Source: Ricinus communis (Eukaryota > Streptophyta > Magnoliopsida > Malpighiales > Euphorbiaceae). Taken from it: a DNA stretch of 64,000 nucleotides. Below are positions 18,289 to 29,321 of the stretch, one piece after another. Made by a program: the position numbers and the translations under genes. The notes below the pieces were generated by a model. That model searched no databases. It saw nothing but the letters and a program-made list of their open reading frames with translations, and was not told the DNA's origin. The stretch is taken from the NCBI RefSeq assembly GCF_019578655.1, contig NC_063264.1, forward strand, positions 11,139,213 through 11,203,212, given 5' to 3'. Numbering within the stretch: position 1 is the first letter of the stretch; every line of letters starts with the position of its first letter.

Positions 18289-19480
18289 ATGAGGCTAAGA
18301 AAATTTATTGGGAGAGGTTATTCTTCTTCTGAACTAATTCTAGAGAGGATGAAAGGTGTTGATGATGAAGCCAGAATAAATTTCATGATAATAGAAAGGA
18401 ATAAGATTTAAGCAAACTAATTCTTTGATAATGAAGCACTTATCGAATTGGCATTTATGAAAAGGTAGATTCCTTCCTAGAAAATGTTTCCTACCCCAAT
18501 CCTTAGACTTAGGATATGAAAACCTTACTAAGGAATTTCTCTCTACCCTATTGATTAACAAAATTAGAGATGGGGATGAATACTATGGAATAGAATTTAG
18601 GCTCTTTAGGGAGAAAAAAGACTCTTACTAGACCTCAATTCTCCTCCATCTTTGGATTCTAAGAGAGAGGCCAGCTATCCATCATAAAAAAATTTGTTGA
18701 AATACCTCTCTCTCCATAATTTTGGAGATAAATATCCACCAAAGACACTCACTCTAAAAACTCCCTATCAAAAGACCTTAAATCTTTAGTTCATTGGATT
18801 GTGCATAGGATGATAACCACCAACATCCATGTAAGAGATAATGGGGTAGAAAAAGTGCCTCAAAATGATCTCCTTTTTCTCCTTGCAATGATCAATTTTA
18901 AGCAAGTTCTCACTTTCAAATTCTTTCTCGATCATCGTTTTCATCTTAGAAACACTGAAAAAGGTGCAATTCTAGTTTCTTCTCATATCACAAAAATTGC
19001 TAAGCACATCTTCAAGTTTTTTCTTCTCTCAACAAAACCTTCCTTATCCCTTTTATTTCCCCTATCTTTTTAGGTCTAGCCTTTTTTGAGCATGCAGAAG
19101 TCATTAGACTTGGGCCTAAATAGGAAGCTGATGGTGAATTCTTTCTTCTAATTAGGAAATATGTAGATGATAGGAAGAAGAGGAAAAAGGATCATAAAGT
19201 GCCAAGTAAACCCACTCCCTCTACCTTTCATGGCCAACCCTTCCTTTCCATTGAAGATAAGGTTCCCAAGCAAATGGAGAGGACTTGGAATTATCTTCAT
19301 CACTTGCATGTGAATCTAGTAGAAATTTTAATAGTCCATAAAATTTCTCATTATCATGTTAAAGATTGGAAAGAAGAGGAAGAAGAAGTTCTAATATTCC
19401 CCCCTCAAGCTAGTACAAGTGGAGGAGGCAAAAGAAAGGACTTTATGATACTAGAAGAAGAAGAACAAGATGAAGACTGA
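18289..19480 (+). pseudogene. P1 post-pol ORF (env-position ORF), degenerate
   Basis: The ATG at 18289 starts MRLRKFIGRGYSSSELILER, then MKGVDDEARINF. Later blocks are NGVEKVPQNDLLFLLAM and FFLDHRFHLRNTEKGAILV. The C-terminus is acidic with ASTSGGGKRKDF, ending DED-stop at 19478-19480. M2 carries a homologous ORF (22547-21454) starting MPLRK and sharing RMKGVEDEARIKF. The position between pol and the 3' LTR is where SIRE-type elements carry an extra ORF called env-like. I see no clear signal peptide or fusion domain, so function is unknown. About a dozen stops and frame changes. Confidence 0.68.
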
Positions 19481-19892
19481 TCTCATTTTTTATGTTTTCC
19501 TTTTACTTTTTCTACTTTTCCTTTTTCAACATTTATTTTTTCCATTTCATGCATTAATCCATGATGTTGATCATACTTTCATATAATATGATTATTATTG
19601 CCTTAGTGTCTCTTTGTCCAACTATTTCTTTGTGCTCTTTTCTCTCATTTATTCATTGATTCTTCTTTTTAATTTTTCCAAAAGGGGAGAAGTTGGTACA
19701 AACTTAAAAATTGATTAAGAAAAGTTGCAAAGAATTAGAAGGGGGGGAGAATGCCTATATTAAAGGGAAGAGAATAAGAGAAAGCTACAAAGGCAAAATT
19801 TAAATTTATTCTTTATCTAACCATTTGCATTTATACATGACCAATTTTATATTTTTAATCAATTTGGTTGTCAAAATTAAAAAGGGAGAGAT
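19481..19892 (+). other. P1 3' untranslated spacer and polypurine tract
   Basis: Non-coding, T-rich then purine-rich. AAAAGGGAGAGAT at 19880-19892 directly precedes the LTR start and is the polypurine tract. A G-run-rich purine patch lies at about 19735-19760. Confidence 0.6.
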
Positions 19893-20730
19893 TATCGACC
19901 TACGAGTCAATTGATCTCTATCTTGATCTTACTAAATTGAATATTGCTAACCTCAAGTTTGAGTGTCTATATGATAGTGTATTAAAAGATTTCAAAGTGC
20001 CAAAGCTTCCATAAGCTGTCAAGAAAGTATTATAAAAAGACCTAAAAAGCGTGTAGACACTTTTCACATGGTCAAAATTATACGAGTCATTGAGAACTCC
20101 ATCTGACAACTTGCCAATAATAGAGTGACACCTGGCAGTCAAAAGGTCAAATGCTCAAGAAGCATGAGGGCACTCTAATTTGAAGAATAAGATTCAAAGT
20201 GGTAGATGATTTCGCGATGGAAATCGCAAAGGCGCTTCTGAGAGCGAACAAGTCAAGTGCAAGAGCGCTATGCAGGTGCGAGGACAGTTTTCACAATTAA
20301 TGCGATGTTAGTAATTATTGAGACGTCAACCACCAAGTCAATGCCACATGTCTAGAGCCTTTGGAGCCCTATTTACTCTTTTTAGAAAGCATGAGGGTGC
20401 TTGAGAAGGACGGGGGTGCTTTTTATAACAATAGGCAACCTCTTGCCAGGTCATCTAATTTGCATTAAATGAGTTTGGGACCTTTTGTAACGTCTTTAAG
20501 AGGTAGGTATGAGTATAAATACCCTCATAAAGACTTAAGAAAAAGGGTGTGTGATTGTGTTATATCAAAATTCTTGCAAATTTATTTCTCAACTTTCTAC
20601 ACTCAATTCTTTTTTTGTATAGTGTATTAAGTTGAACCTTATTGTTGAACTAAAATTCTAAAGTGTTGTTATGTGAGCCTAAGTGCTTTATATGAAAAGC
20701 ACCCCAGTGATTTGTATGTCTCCAATAATG
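19893..20730 (+). repeat. P1 3' LTR, 3'-truncated
   Basis: Starts TATCGACC (aligned to TGTTGACC of sister LTRs), contains GCGC-rich blocks and ATGCCACATGTCTAGAG, and loses identity to the 5' LTR around 20700-20760, where an opposite-strand LTR takes over. The end coordinate is approximate. Confidence 0.65.
20514..20521 (+). promoter_or_regulatory. TATA box of P1 3' LTR
   Basis: GAGTATAAATACCC in the middle of the LTR, with the expected spacing from the LTR end for a U3/R junction. Confidence 0.5.
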
Positions 20731-20842
20731 CAATGCTTAAGCTATTTCAATACTATACTATAGACACTCAATAGAGAGATTAATAACACTGAATTTGGGT
20801 AATAAGATTAAAATAGAGGTTAAATTGACCCATAGGCCAACA
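20731..20842 (-). repeat. M2 3' LTR stub
   Basis: The minus strand starts TGTTGGCCTATGGGTCAATT at 20842, directly after an AAAAAGGGGGAGCT polypurine tract (20857-20843). It aligns with the P1 3' LTR start. Only about 110 bp remain before the sequence becomes plus-strand P1 LTR. The left boundary is approximate. Confidence 0.6.
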
Positions 20843-20857
20843 AGCTCCCCCTTTTTC

Positions 20858-21453
20858 ATTTTTACAACTAAAATGACTAAAGAGATAAAATTGAGTGAAT
20901 ACAAATGCAATTAGATATACTAAGCCAAAAGATAAAATAAACACTCCCCCTCAACCTAAGAAAGGCTCGACAAAAGTCAGGCAATTAACCTAAAAAGAAC
21001 TAAGTCCTTTTTCTAAAAAAACTCTAAATATGAATTAATAATTTAGTTTTTTACCTATGTCTAAGATTGGTCTTTCCCCTTTATATTATTCTTTCCCTTT
21101 CACCTCATCCGATTTCAATACCCCCTCCCTTTTTGGTAATTATTAAATTGAATTGATTCTCTCCAAACTCTTTATTCTAACATCTCCCTTTTGGCATATA
21201 TAGAAACTCTCCCCATTTGGTAAAAGTAAAAAAGAAGCAAATAAAGAAGAATAAGTACTGAGGGAGAAAAAAATAAGATGTCAAAGAGGATAAAGAAAGA
21301 AAATAAATAATGCAAGAGATTAAGACAAAAATAATATTTTTATTAATAATATAAATCAATAAATTATGCAAGAAAATATGAAAATATTTATTAATAAAAA
21401 GCCCAAAAGAAATAAAATAAAGTGAAAAATTAAAGAATGTTTTGTTAAAAAAG
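20858..21453 (-). other. M2 spacer between post-pol ORF and LTR
   Basis: A+T-rich, non-coding, equivalent to P1 19481-19880. Nothing else recognised. Confidence 0.4.
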
Positions 21454-22547
21454 TTAATTTTTATCAATTTCTTCTTCCTCCATTGGAGCCTTTCCTTTGA
21501 AAGAAGTTGCACCACTAGTGATAGAGGTGGTTTCAAGTTTGTTCCATGTTCTTCAATACCATCTCTTAAAGCCTAAGAGAAGAACCTCCAACCTAATGAG
21601 TTGAGGGAGTAGGTTCACTAGGCATCTTATAATCCTTCTTTCACCTTCTACTATCATCCACATACTTACCGATTAGAAGAAATAATTCCCCATCTATTTT
21701 CCATTTTAGGCTTAAATGGATCATCCTAGCATGTTTGAGGAAGGGTAGTTTTGAGGAAATTAGAGTAATATGTGAAGTAAGGTAGATATTATTAAGAGGA
21801 ATGATAAGACTGAGACGTTTAGATATTTTAGTGATGTGAGACGAGAGAAAAATAACACCCTTTCAAGTGTTTCCAAGATAAAAGAGGTGATAAAAAAAGA
21901 ATTTAGAGATTAGGATCCTCTTACCTTGAATCATTACAAAGAGGAATACAAGGTCTTTTTGAGGAACCTTTTCAATGCCATTAACTCAAGCACGAATATT
22001 AGAAGCAACCATTCTATGTACTACACAATAAGAGAGGAATTTAAGGCCTTTCAAAATAGAGCCTTTTGTATGGGTTTATTTGGTCGAGATTCATCTTCAA
22101 TATCAGGAAGGAGAAATGGTCAAATCAACTATATATTCTATGATTCTTAAGGATCCTTCTCTTGAAATCCAAATATAGAAGAAAATTAAGTTTTTAAAAA
22201 CTATATTTCTCTCAAAATATCCTAAAATCTATCCCATAGTAGTAATCTCTATCACTGAATTGATTAGCAAGGTAGAAAGAAATTCCTTGGTCAGGTTGGC
22301 ATAACCCTCATCTAACACTTAGGGTAGAAGAAATGATCCTAAGCCTAGATTCTCTATAAGCGATATCACCTCTTGTTCAATGCCTAAATTTTGAGGAGCA
22401 TTTGTATCAAAGGGTTTTTATGGCATGAACCTTTTTTCTTGCTATTGTTAGGAACTTGATCCTTGCCTCATCCTCTACACCCTTCATCCTCTCTTGCATG
22501 TGTTGAGATGAAGTATGACTTATACCACTATGTTTTCTTAGAGGCAT
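21454..22547 (-). pseudogene. M2 post-pol ORF (env-position ORF), degenerate
   Basis: The ATG at 22547 (minus) opens MPLRKHSGISHTSS, then RMKGVEDEARIKFLTIARKK. It ends TSGATSFKGKAPMEEEEID and a stop at 21456-21454. Start, length (about 1.09 kb) and the Ser-Gly/acidic C-terminus match the P1 copy at 18289-19480. Both copies are broken at different places, so the shared protein words are ancestral. No known catalytic motif recognised. Confidence 0.62.
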
Positions 22548-22575
22548 GATGATGGATGAGGAAGAGTGAAGTAGA

Positions 22576-24147
22576 AGAAGCTTAAAGATAGGAAGAATAA
22601 GAACATTTTTGAGATAAATGAAGTAGAATTGATCAAAAGTGACAAATACCTTTAAAATGTGTCTTATATAGACCTTAGGGGAGCCAAAAAGTTAAAAATG
22701 GCTAGTTTCACATTAAACATGTTATTTGAAAACTATGTGACAGTCAAAAATTATAAAAAAAAAAAATTGTAAAAGCGTAAGCGTGCTTAGAAAGCACAAT
22801 CGCGCAACTTGAAATTGTCTCATAAGAATTATGTTTTGACCAAATCATGGTCACACTTCAGTTTCATGAGCACGCTTTTAAGATATAGTTAGAAACTTGA
22901 TATGATCCGAACAGCGTGAGCGCTACACAAAGGCACGGTCACACATCAGTTTCATGAGCGCGCTTTTAAGATCTAGTTAGAAACTTAATATGACCCAAAC
23001 AGCGCGAGCGCTACATAAAGGCACAGGCATGCTTCTCAAAAAATTAATGAAGAATGATCTTTAGAAGAATATTCCATATAGGCACATTACTTAATCAATA
23101 AATTCTATGTGATTTAGTATTATAAGGCATAATGAGAAGGGAGAACTCATATGCATAAGAGAGTAACTGATAGGCTACTTATGCAGCTACAATCTAAGGT
23201 AGTGTACCTATCGATGAAGTCTAGCACTAATGGCGAGTATCAAGGTCGTATTCCTCGGAAAAGTACAAGCCCAGAGTTACTTCTTTGTTCTTTGTTATAT
23301 TAACCTAAAATGAATGATGAATAATTTCTAAACTAACTAATAGCTACAAGCTAAGTTCTAAAGAAGCTTAAAGATAGGAAGAACAAGAACATTTTTCAGA
23401 TAAATGAAGTAGAATTGATCAAAAGCGACAAATACCTTCAAAATGTGGCTTATATAGACCTTAGGGGACCAAAAAGTTAAAAATGGCTAGTTTCACATTA
23501 AACATGTTATTTGAAAACTATGTGAGAGTCAAAAATTACAAAAAAAAAATTTGTAAAAGCGCGAGCATGCTTAGAAAGCACAATCGCGCAACTTGAAATT
23601 GTCTCATAAGAATTATATTTTGACCAAATCATGGTCACACTTCAGTTTCATGAGCACGCTTTTAAGATCTAGTTAGAAACTTGATATGACCCAAACAGCG
23701 CGAGCGCTACACAAAGGCACAGTCACACTTCACTTTCATGAGTGTGCTTTTAAGATCTAGTTAGAAACTTGATATGACCCAAACAGCGCGAGCGCTACAT
23801 AAAGGCACGGGCATGCTTCTCAAAAAATTAATGAAGAATGATCTTTTGAAGAATATTCCATATAGGCACATTACTTAATCAATAAATTCTATATGATTGA
23901 GTATTATAAGGCATAATGAGAAGGGAGAACTCATATGCATAAGAGAGTAACTGATAGGCTACTTATGCAGCTACAATCTAAGGTAGTGTACCTATCGATG
24001 CAGTCTAGCACTAATGGCGAGTATCAAGGTCGTATTCCTCGGGAAAGTACAAGGCCAGAGTTACTTCTTTGTTCTTTGTTATATTAACCTAAAATGAATG
24101 ATGAATAATTTATAAACTAACTAATAGCTACAAGCTAAGTTCTAACC
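22576..24147. repeat. 786-bp tandem duplication (copies 22576-23361 and 23362-24147)
   Basis: Both copies run from AAGCTTAAAGATAGG through GCGC-rich blocks to ...CTAACTAATAGCTACAAGCTAAG and differ at only a few positions. Each contains an internal 88-bp repeat (for example GGTCACAC...TTCATGAGC at about 22850 and 22938). Each ends with the first about 194 bp of the solo LTR that is complete only in the second copy. A further about 58-bp duplication follows at 24147-24204. Confidence 0.9.
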
Positions 24148-25487
24148 CTAAAATGAATGATGAATAATTTTTAAACTAACTAATAGCTACAAGCTAAGTT
24201 CTAAGAGAGATGCAGGAATAAATGGATAAATGAAATAACCAAGATAAGAAAGCAAACCCAAAGGGAACGTAAACTATTTGGCCATCAAACAAAAGATAAA
24301 GGATTGATAAGTCCAATTATGCTACCCGTGGACAAATTCTTAACTGAATTCGGTTTCTCTCTCTCGATAACCGAATTCCTAAACCTAATAACCTAAAGTT
24401 GGAATCTCTTCCTAACGATTGATTCTTAAATTAGCATTAAGCTTTAATCCGCCTCTATTAAGCTTTGTTAATTCTTAATCCGGCTAGTTAATTATCCTTA
24501 TCTCTAAGTGATTATAACCAGTTCTTGCTATTCAAAATTCCAATTGCCAAATGGACTTCTCAATCACACAAAGCAATCTAAACACCATAATTCACAACGT
24601 CTCATGAATAATGCATTATTTTATTAATACTGAAAGCAAGAAGAATACAGACTAACTCAAACAATCCAGCAATATAATATTAAGCCAACATAGTAAAGAA
24701 ATCCCAATTGATTTAATCAATCTAGCTTAACATGTTCATGTTTAAAATAAGTAGGAAATCAATTACAATGGAAGAATAATGAAAATGAAACATGTACACC
24801 CTTTTTCTGTCGAATTGGATGAACATCTCCAAATATGGATCTGCACTACGATTAATCTCCCAAATTGCCTCTTGGATTGCTCGACTACTGTTTTACACTC
24901 GGAACCTTACGATTCTGAGGTTCTTCCTCTCTGCAACTCTCTCCCGAACTCAGCACTATGCAAAAACCGAACCAGCCACCCAGGCTCTCTCTCACTCCTA
25001 GCTTTTCTAACCCAGAAAAGTTAGTTTTCCTTATATATTTGTTTCAGCACGGCCGGAGTCCAGGCCGTGCTAAAACTGTGGATCTCACCAAGTAGGGTTT
25101 CACCATGGCCGTGCCCCCGCCGTTGCTGAGCCACCACGGGCCATGTTGGAGGCCGTGCTGTCTACGGAAACCGTGCCAAAGTGCCAATTTCAAGGATCAA
25201 AAGCCAATGGTTGGTCACGGCCAAAGTCCAGACCATGGTGATCAGCACGGCCTTAACCTACGCTGTGCTCAATGTATGCACTGTGAGCTCTTATCCGATC
25301 TCGATCAATTCCCATCCGTTTTTGCATGTATTGATCTATATTTCCTCAATTACTGATGATGGTCCTATAAATTCTCCTGAAATGCAAAAGAACACAAAAC
25401 ACAGGTGATCTTGGAATAAAAGCACAATAATTGCTAAGAAGATACGCGATAATATGCAAGCAAATATGTGTAAAACTATGCATATCA
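23952..25487 (-). mobile_element. solo LTR, X-related subfamily, with target duplication GTAAC
   Basis: The plus strand begins TGATAGGCTACTTATG and ends GCATATCA. It is flanked by GTAAC at 23947-23951 and 25488-25492. Its left 700 bp resemble the X-family LTR (X LTR at 29322-30775); the right half has diverged but keeps CACGGCC/GGCCGTG palindrome clusters (about 25050-25260). The sense strand is taken as minus by comparison with X elements. No internal domain, so a solo LTR. Confidence 0.85.
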
Positions 25488-25492
25488 GTAAC

Positions 25493-25690
25493 ACTCAATC
25501 CTCAAAATAGACAATAGAAAACACTTAACCATATAGATAAGCAAATAATAACAATAAAAATTCAAGTATCCTAGAAATTAAATCACAAAGGAGAATAAAC
25601 TTCAATCAAGAGACCTAAGAATGAAATAAGGTGCATTAACTAATTTTGAGGACATAATTAGCCTAAAGGTGCTTCCATCAAGCATGACTT
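25493..25690 (-). pseudogene. M2 pol end/spacer trace
   Basis: The minus strand shows short matches to P1 just after the pol stop (GATGGAAGCACCTTTAG versus P1 17670s). No open frame. It ends at the start of the long-unit repeat field. Confidence 0.4.
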
Positions 25691-28600
25691 ATAAAGGTGC
25701 TTCTGCACTGTAAGAAATCAAGTTATGGATTCTTTCAAGAACTTTATTGACTTATAAAGACTCGCGCTAGAAAATATAGACTCATTGCTCACGTCTTTTC
25801 TTTCTTTTGTGTTCTTTGTCTACTTTTGTGTTTAAATCAATTCGATTTGATCCTTATGCTTCACTGTGTGGAAGAGAAGAAAGAACGTGTTATTTCTTTC
25901 TTTATCAGATTCATAATCTTTATTATATTCTCATTCTATTCGTTTATTCTTTGTCTCTCTTTCTAATCTTTGTCTAGTGTGATGGTTTCGTTTTATTTAG
26001 CGTGCATAAACATGAGAATATTGAGTGAAAGCACATGGAAGCTATAGTCATAAGCACTGAACCAAAGCATGGACAAACATGAAGAAAGAAAATTAGTTGA
26101 TCGAGTATTGATGTCATTCTCTAAATGATCACGAAAGAATCTTTTGGAGGAAAGCAGGAACGACAAGAATGAAGGCATGCCTAATTATTCTAATTCATGA
26201 TTTGCAGCATTGGGGTCTCCATTATTCTTTATTCCCCTATGCACGAGTACTCTTGATGACACCGAGATTGGCGTAAAGAATTATAAGAATGCAATTGACA
26301 AGCTTGACTGGTGGCATTGGCGCTTAGCTTGATGATCAAGCAGGACGAGATGTAAATCCACTCGCATAAGAGAGAAATCATATTGCTTTTGATTCATCCA
26401 AGTGGGAATTAGCGCATTTTGATGTTTGGCAGGCATATGATGCGGTAAATTAGGTTGGAGTTTTATTAGGTACACTGACTTAAATTTCCCTTTATTTTAT
26501 TAAGGAATCATGGGAATGCAGTTGACAAGCTTGACCGGCGGCAATTGACAAACTTGATGATAAAGGAGCATAAGATGCAAATCCACACGCATAAGGGAGA
26601 AATTATGTTCCTTTCAATTAATACAAGTGGGAATGCACGCGTTTTGATGTTTCAGAGTCATATAATGAAGTAAATTGAGTCGGAGTTTTATTTGGTACAC
26701 CCATATGAATTTCTCCTTATTTTCATTAAGGAATCATGGATACGTAATTGACAAGCTTCACTAGTGGCATTGGAGCGTGACTTGATGATTAAGCAGGACG
26801 AGAGATAAATCCACATGCGTGATGGAGAAATTATGTTGCTTTTGATTAATCCAAGCGGGAATGTGCACATTTTGATGTTTGGGATGCACAAAATGAAGTA
26901 ATTTGGGTCAGATTGTTAAGCCTATGCGAATTATCCCTTATTTTTGTTAGCTAGCTCATAAAATTTAGGGCTATCAGAGTTGTTGTTCAATCAACTCCTC
27001 TTTGTTTCTTGATTTGACTTTAGTTTATTCATCTTTCTTTATTTGCTTATTCATATTTAACTTCTAATTTCTTCTTCTTATGGAATGAGGGCTTCTGCAC
27101 TATGAAAACTGTATGCAATCAAATATTTAAGCTTGTGAGCATATTATTCCAAGTTTTACCTTGCCAGAAATCAAGTTGTTGGTTCTTTTAAGAACTTTGC
27201 GGACATATGATGACTTACACTGGCGAACCTATACTTATCGCTCACGTCCTTCTTTTGTTTTGTGGTCTTTATCTACCGTTTTATTTATATCAATTCGATT
27301 TTATCCTTATGCTTAGCCATGGAAGAGAATAAAGAACTTGTGATTTCTTTTCTTATCAGATACAAAATCCTACCTAGGTTCTGATATATTCGTTTCTTTT
27401 GTTCGTCACTTTCTAATATATGTCTAGTATGATGGTTTGATTTTATTTGGTGAGTATAAACACAAGTGTTGAGTTGAAGCGCATGGAAGAGGTAATCATA
27501 TACACCGATCGAATGTTTGGAAAAATAAGAAAAAAGAGAATTATTTGATGGAGTATTCATATCATTCTCCGAATGAGTTTCTTTTGGAGTGAAGAGGGAA
27601 CTCCGAGAATCGAGGCATCCCCCAATATTGCAATCTAGGATTTACACCATTAGGATCTCCATCATTCTTTATTCCTCTTGGAATAAGGACTCTTGATGGT
27701 AGAAGGATTGGTATAAGGAATTATAGGAATGCAATTGACAAGATTGACGGTGGCATTAGGGCTTGGCTTGATGATTAAGGGAGAAATCATGTTGTTTTCA
27801 ATTCATCCAAGCATAATACAAGTGGGATTGCAAGTTGAACTATTATTAGGTAGGCCCACGAGAATCTCCCCTTGTCTTCATTAAGTTTGCTCACAAAATT
27901 TAGGACTATGAAAGTTGCTGAGCATATTATTTCAATCTTCTATATTCTTGATTTATTTACTCATATTTTGCTTGTAGTTTCTTCTTCTTATAGAATAAGG
28001 GATATGAAAACTGCACGCATCCAAATATATTAGGCTAGTGAGCATATTATTTTAGTCTTGTAGAAATCAAGTTAAGGATTCTTTTAAGAAATTTGCAGAC
28101 TTATAAAGACTCGCGCTAGTAAACCTATACTTATCATTAATGTCATTTCTTTCTTTTGGGTTCTTTATCTACCCTTATGTTTAAATCAATTCATTTTGAT
28201 CCTTACACTTAGTCGTATGGAAGAGAATAAAGAACGTGTGATTTATTTCCTGATCAGATTCGTAATCTTACTTATGTTCTCGTTCTATTCGTTTATTTTA
28301 TGCCTCTCTTTTTAATCTCCATCTAGTGTGATGGTTTGGTTTTATTTGGCGAGCATAAAATGACAATATTGAGTGAAAGCGCGTGGAAGCTGCAGTTATA
28401 GGCACTGAACCGATGCATGGACAAATGCGAAGAAAGAAAATTAGTTGATCAAGTATTTGTGTCATTCTCTAAATGTTCACGATGAATCTTTTGGAGGAAA
28501 GAGGGAACAACATGAATGGAGGCATGCCAAATTATGCGAATCCATGATTTGCTCCATTGGGGTCTCTATTATTCTTTGTTCCTCTATGCACGAGTACTCT

Positions 28601-29174
28601 TGATGACATCGGGATTAACATAAGGAATTATCGGAATGCAATTAACATGCTTAACCGGTGGCATTGGGACTTAGATTGATGATCAAGCAGGATGAGACGT
28701 AAATCACACAAGTAAGGGAGAAATCATGCTGCTTTTGATTCATCCAATCAGGAATTAGCGTGTTTTGATGTTTGGCAGGCATATAATGAAGTAAATAGGG
28801 CTGGAGTGTTATTAGGTATGCTGACGCAAATTGTCCCTTATTTTCATTAAGGATTCAAGGGCGCAATTGACAAGCTTGACCAGTGGCATTGGGGTGTAAC
28901 TTGATGATCAAGCAGCATAAGACACAAATCCACACGCATAAGGGAGAAATCATGTTGCTTTCGATTAATACAAGTGGGAATGTGCATGTTTTGATGTTTG
29001 GGAGTCATATAATGAAGTAAATTGGGTCAGAGTGTTATTAAGTATGCCCATGCAAATTTCTTTTTATTTTTGTTAAGGAATCATGGATACGTAATTGACA
29101 AGCTGAATTAGTGGCATTAGAGTGTGATTTGATGATCAAGCAGGACAAGACGCAAATCCACTTGTATGATGGAG
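25691..29174 (+). repeat. long-unit tandem repeat field, segment 1 (forward orientation)
   Basis: Repeats of a complex unit of about 0.9-1.4 kb. Landmark blocks are TTTCTTCTTCTTATGGAATGAGGGCTT (27060, 27980), the GAACTTTGCGGACTTATGA type, AAAATTAGTTGATCGAGTATTGATG and GACAAGCTTGACCGGTGGCATT. Inside, a 227-bp subunit repeats (starts near 26276, 26503, 26730 and again 28617, 28850, 29074). Short open frames exist but are not conserved between units, so it is treated as non-coding. Confidence 0.8.
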
Positions 29175-29321
29175 AAAGCTAAATCTAAATTAAAAACTCA
29201 TGGGTTGTACACACCCTTGCCTACTCCTAGTTCACCTTGGATAGATTTATCCATGGATTTTGTGCTTCAATTGCCTAAAACTAGAAGAGGCCGAGATAGT
29301 ATCTTTATTGTAGTTGATAGG
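29175..29321 (+). pseudogene. Ty3 integrase fragment, part 1
   Basis: Encodes [18 protein letters not shown], then [20 protein letters not shown] and DSIFIVVDR, which is the start of the integrase core with the first catalytic Asp. It is split at 29321 by element X1 and continues at 32358. Closely related to the integrase at 790-960. No LTR lies near it: the fragment sits directly in the repeat field. Confidence 0.85.

Larger units (their letters stand above)
7684..20730 (+). mobile_element. copia element P1 (SIRE/Maximus-like), heavily rearranged
   Basis: Plus-strand order: truncated 5' LTR, PBS, gag, rearranged gag and minisatellite, gag C-terminus, integrase C-terminus, RT, RNase H (split by a solo LTR), spacer, post-pol ORF, polypurine tract, truncated 3' LTR. 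Protease and the integrase catalytic core are deleted. Integrase precedes RT, which marks Ty1/copia. The post-pol ORF and two-knuckle gag point to the SIRE/Maximus lineage. Both ends abut LTRs of minus-strand relatives, so outer target duplications cannot be seen. Confidence 0.8.
20731..25690 (-). mobile_element. copia element M2 (same family as P1/M1), 3' part
   Basis: Reading leftward: pol end trace (25690-25493), spacer interrupted by a solo LTR and a tandem duplication (25487-22576), post-pol ORF (22547-21454), spacer, polypurine tract (20857-20843), LTR start (20842). The spacer shares GCATATGAG and GCTCTCTTACTC-like blocks with P1 at about 17800. Cut on the right by the long-unit repeat field at about 25690, and on the left by the tail-to-tail junction with P1. 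Confidence 0.68.

Noticed and set aside
24779..25408. Plus-strand frames inside the solo LTR at 23952-25487
   Set aside because: Two overlapping frames in one LTR, no start context or domain, and interrupted in related LTRs.
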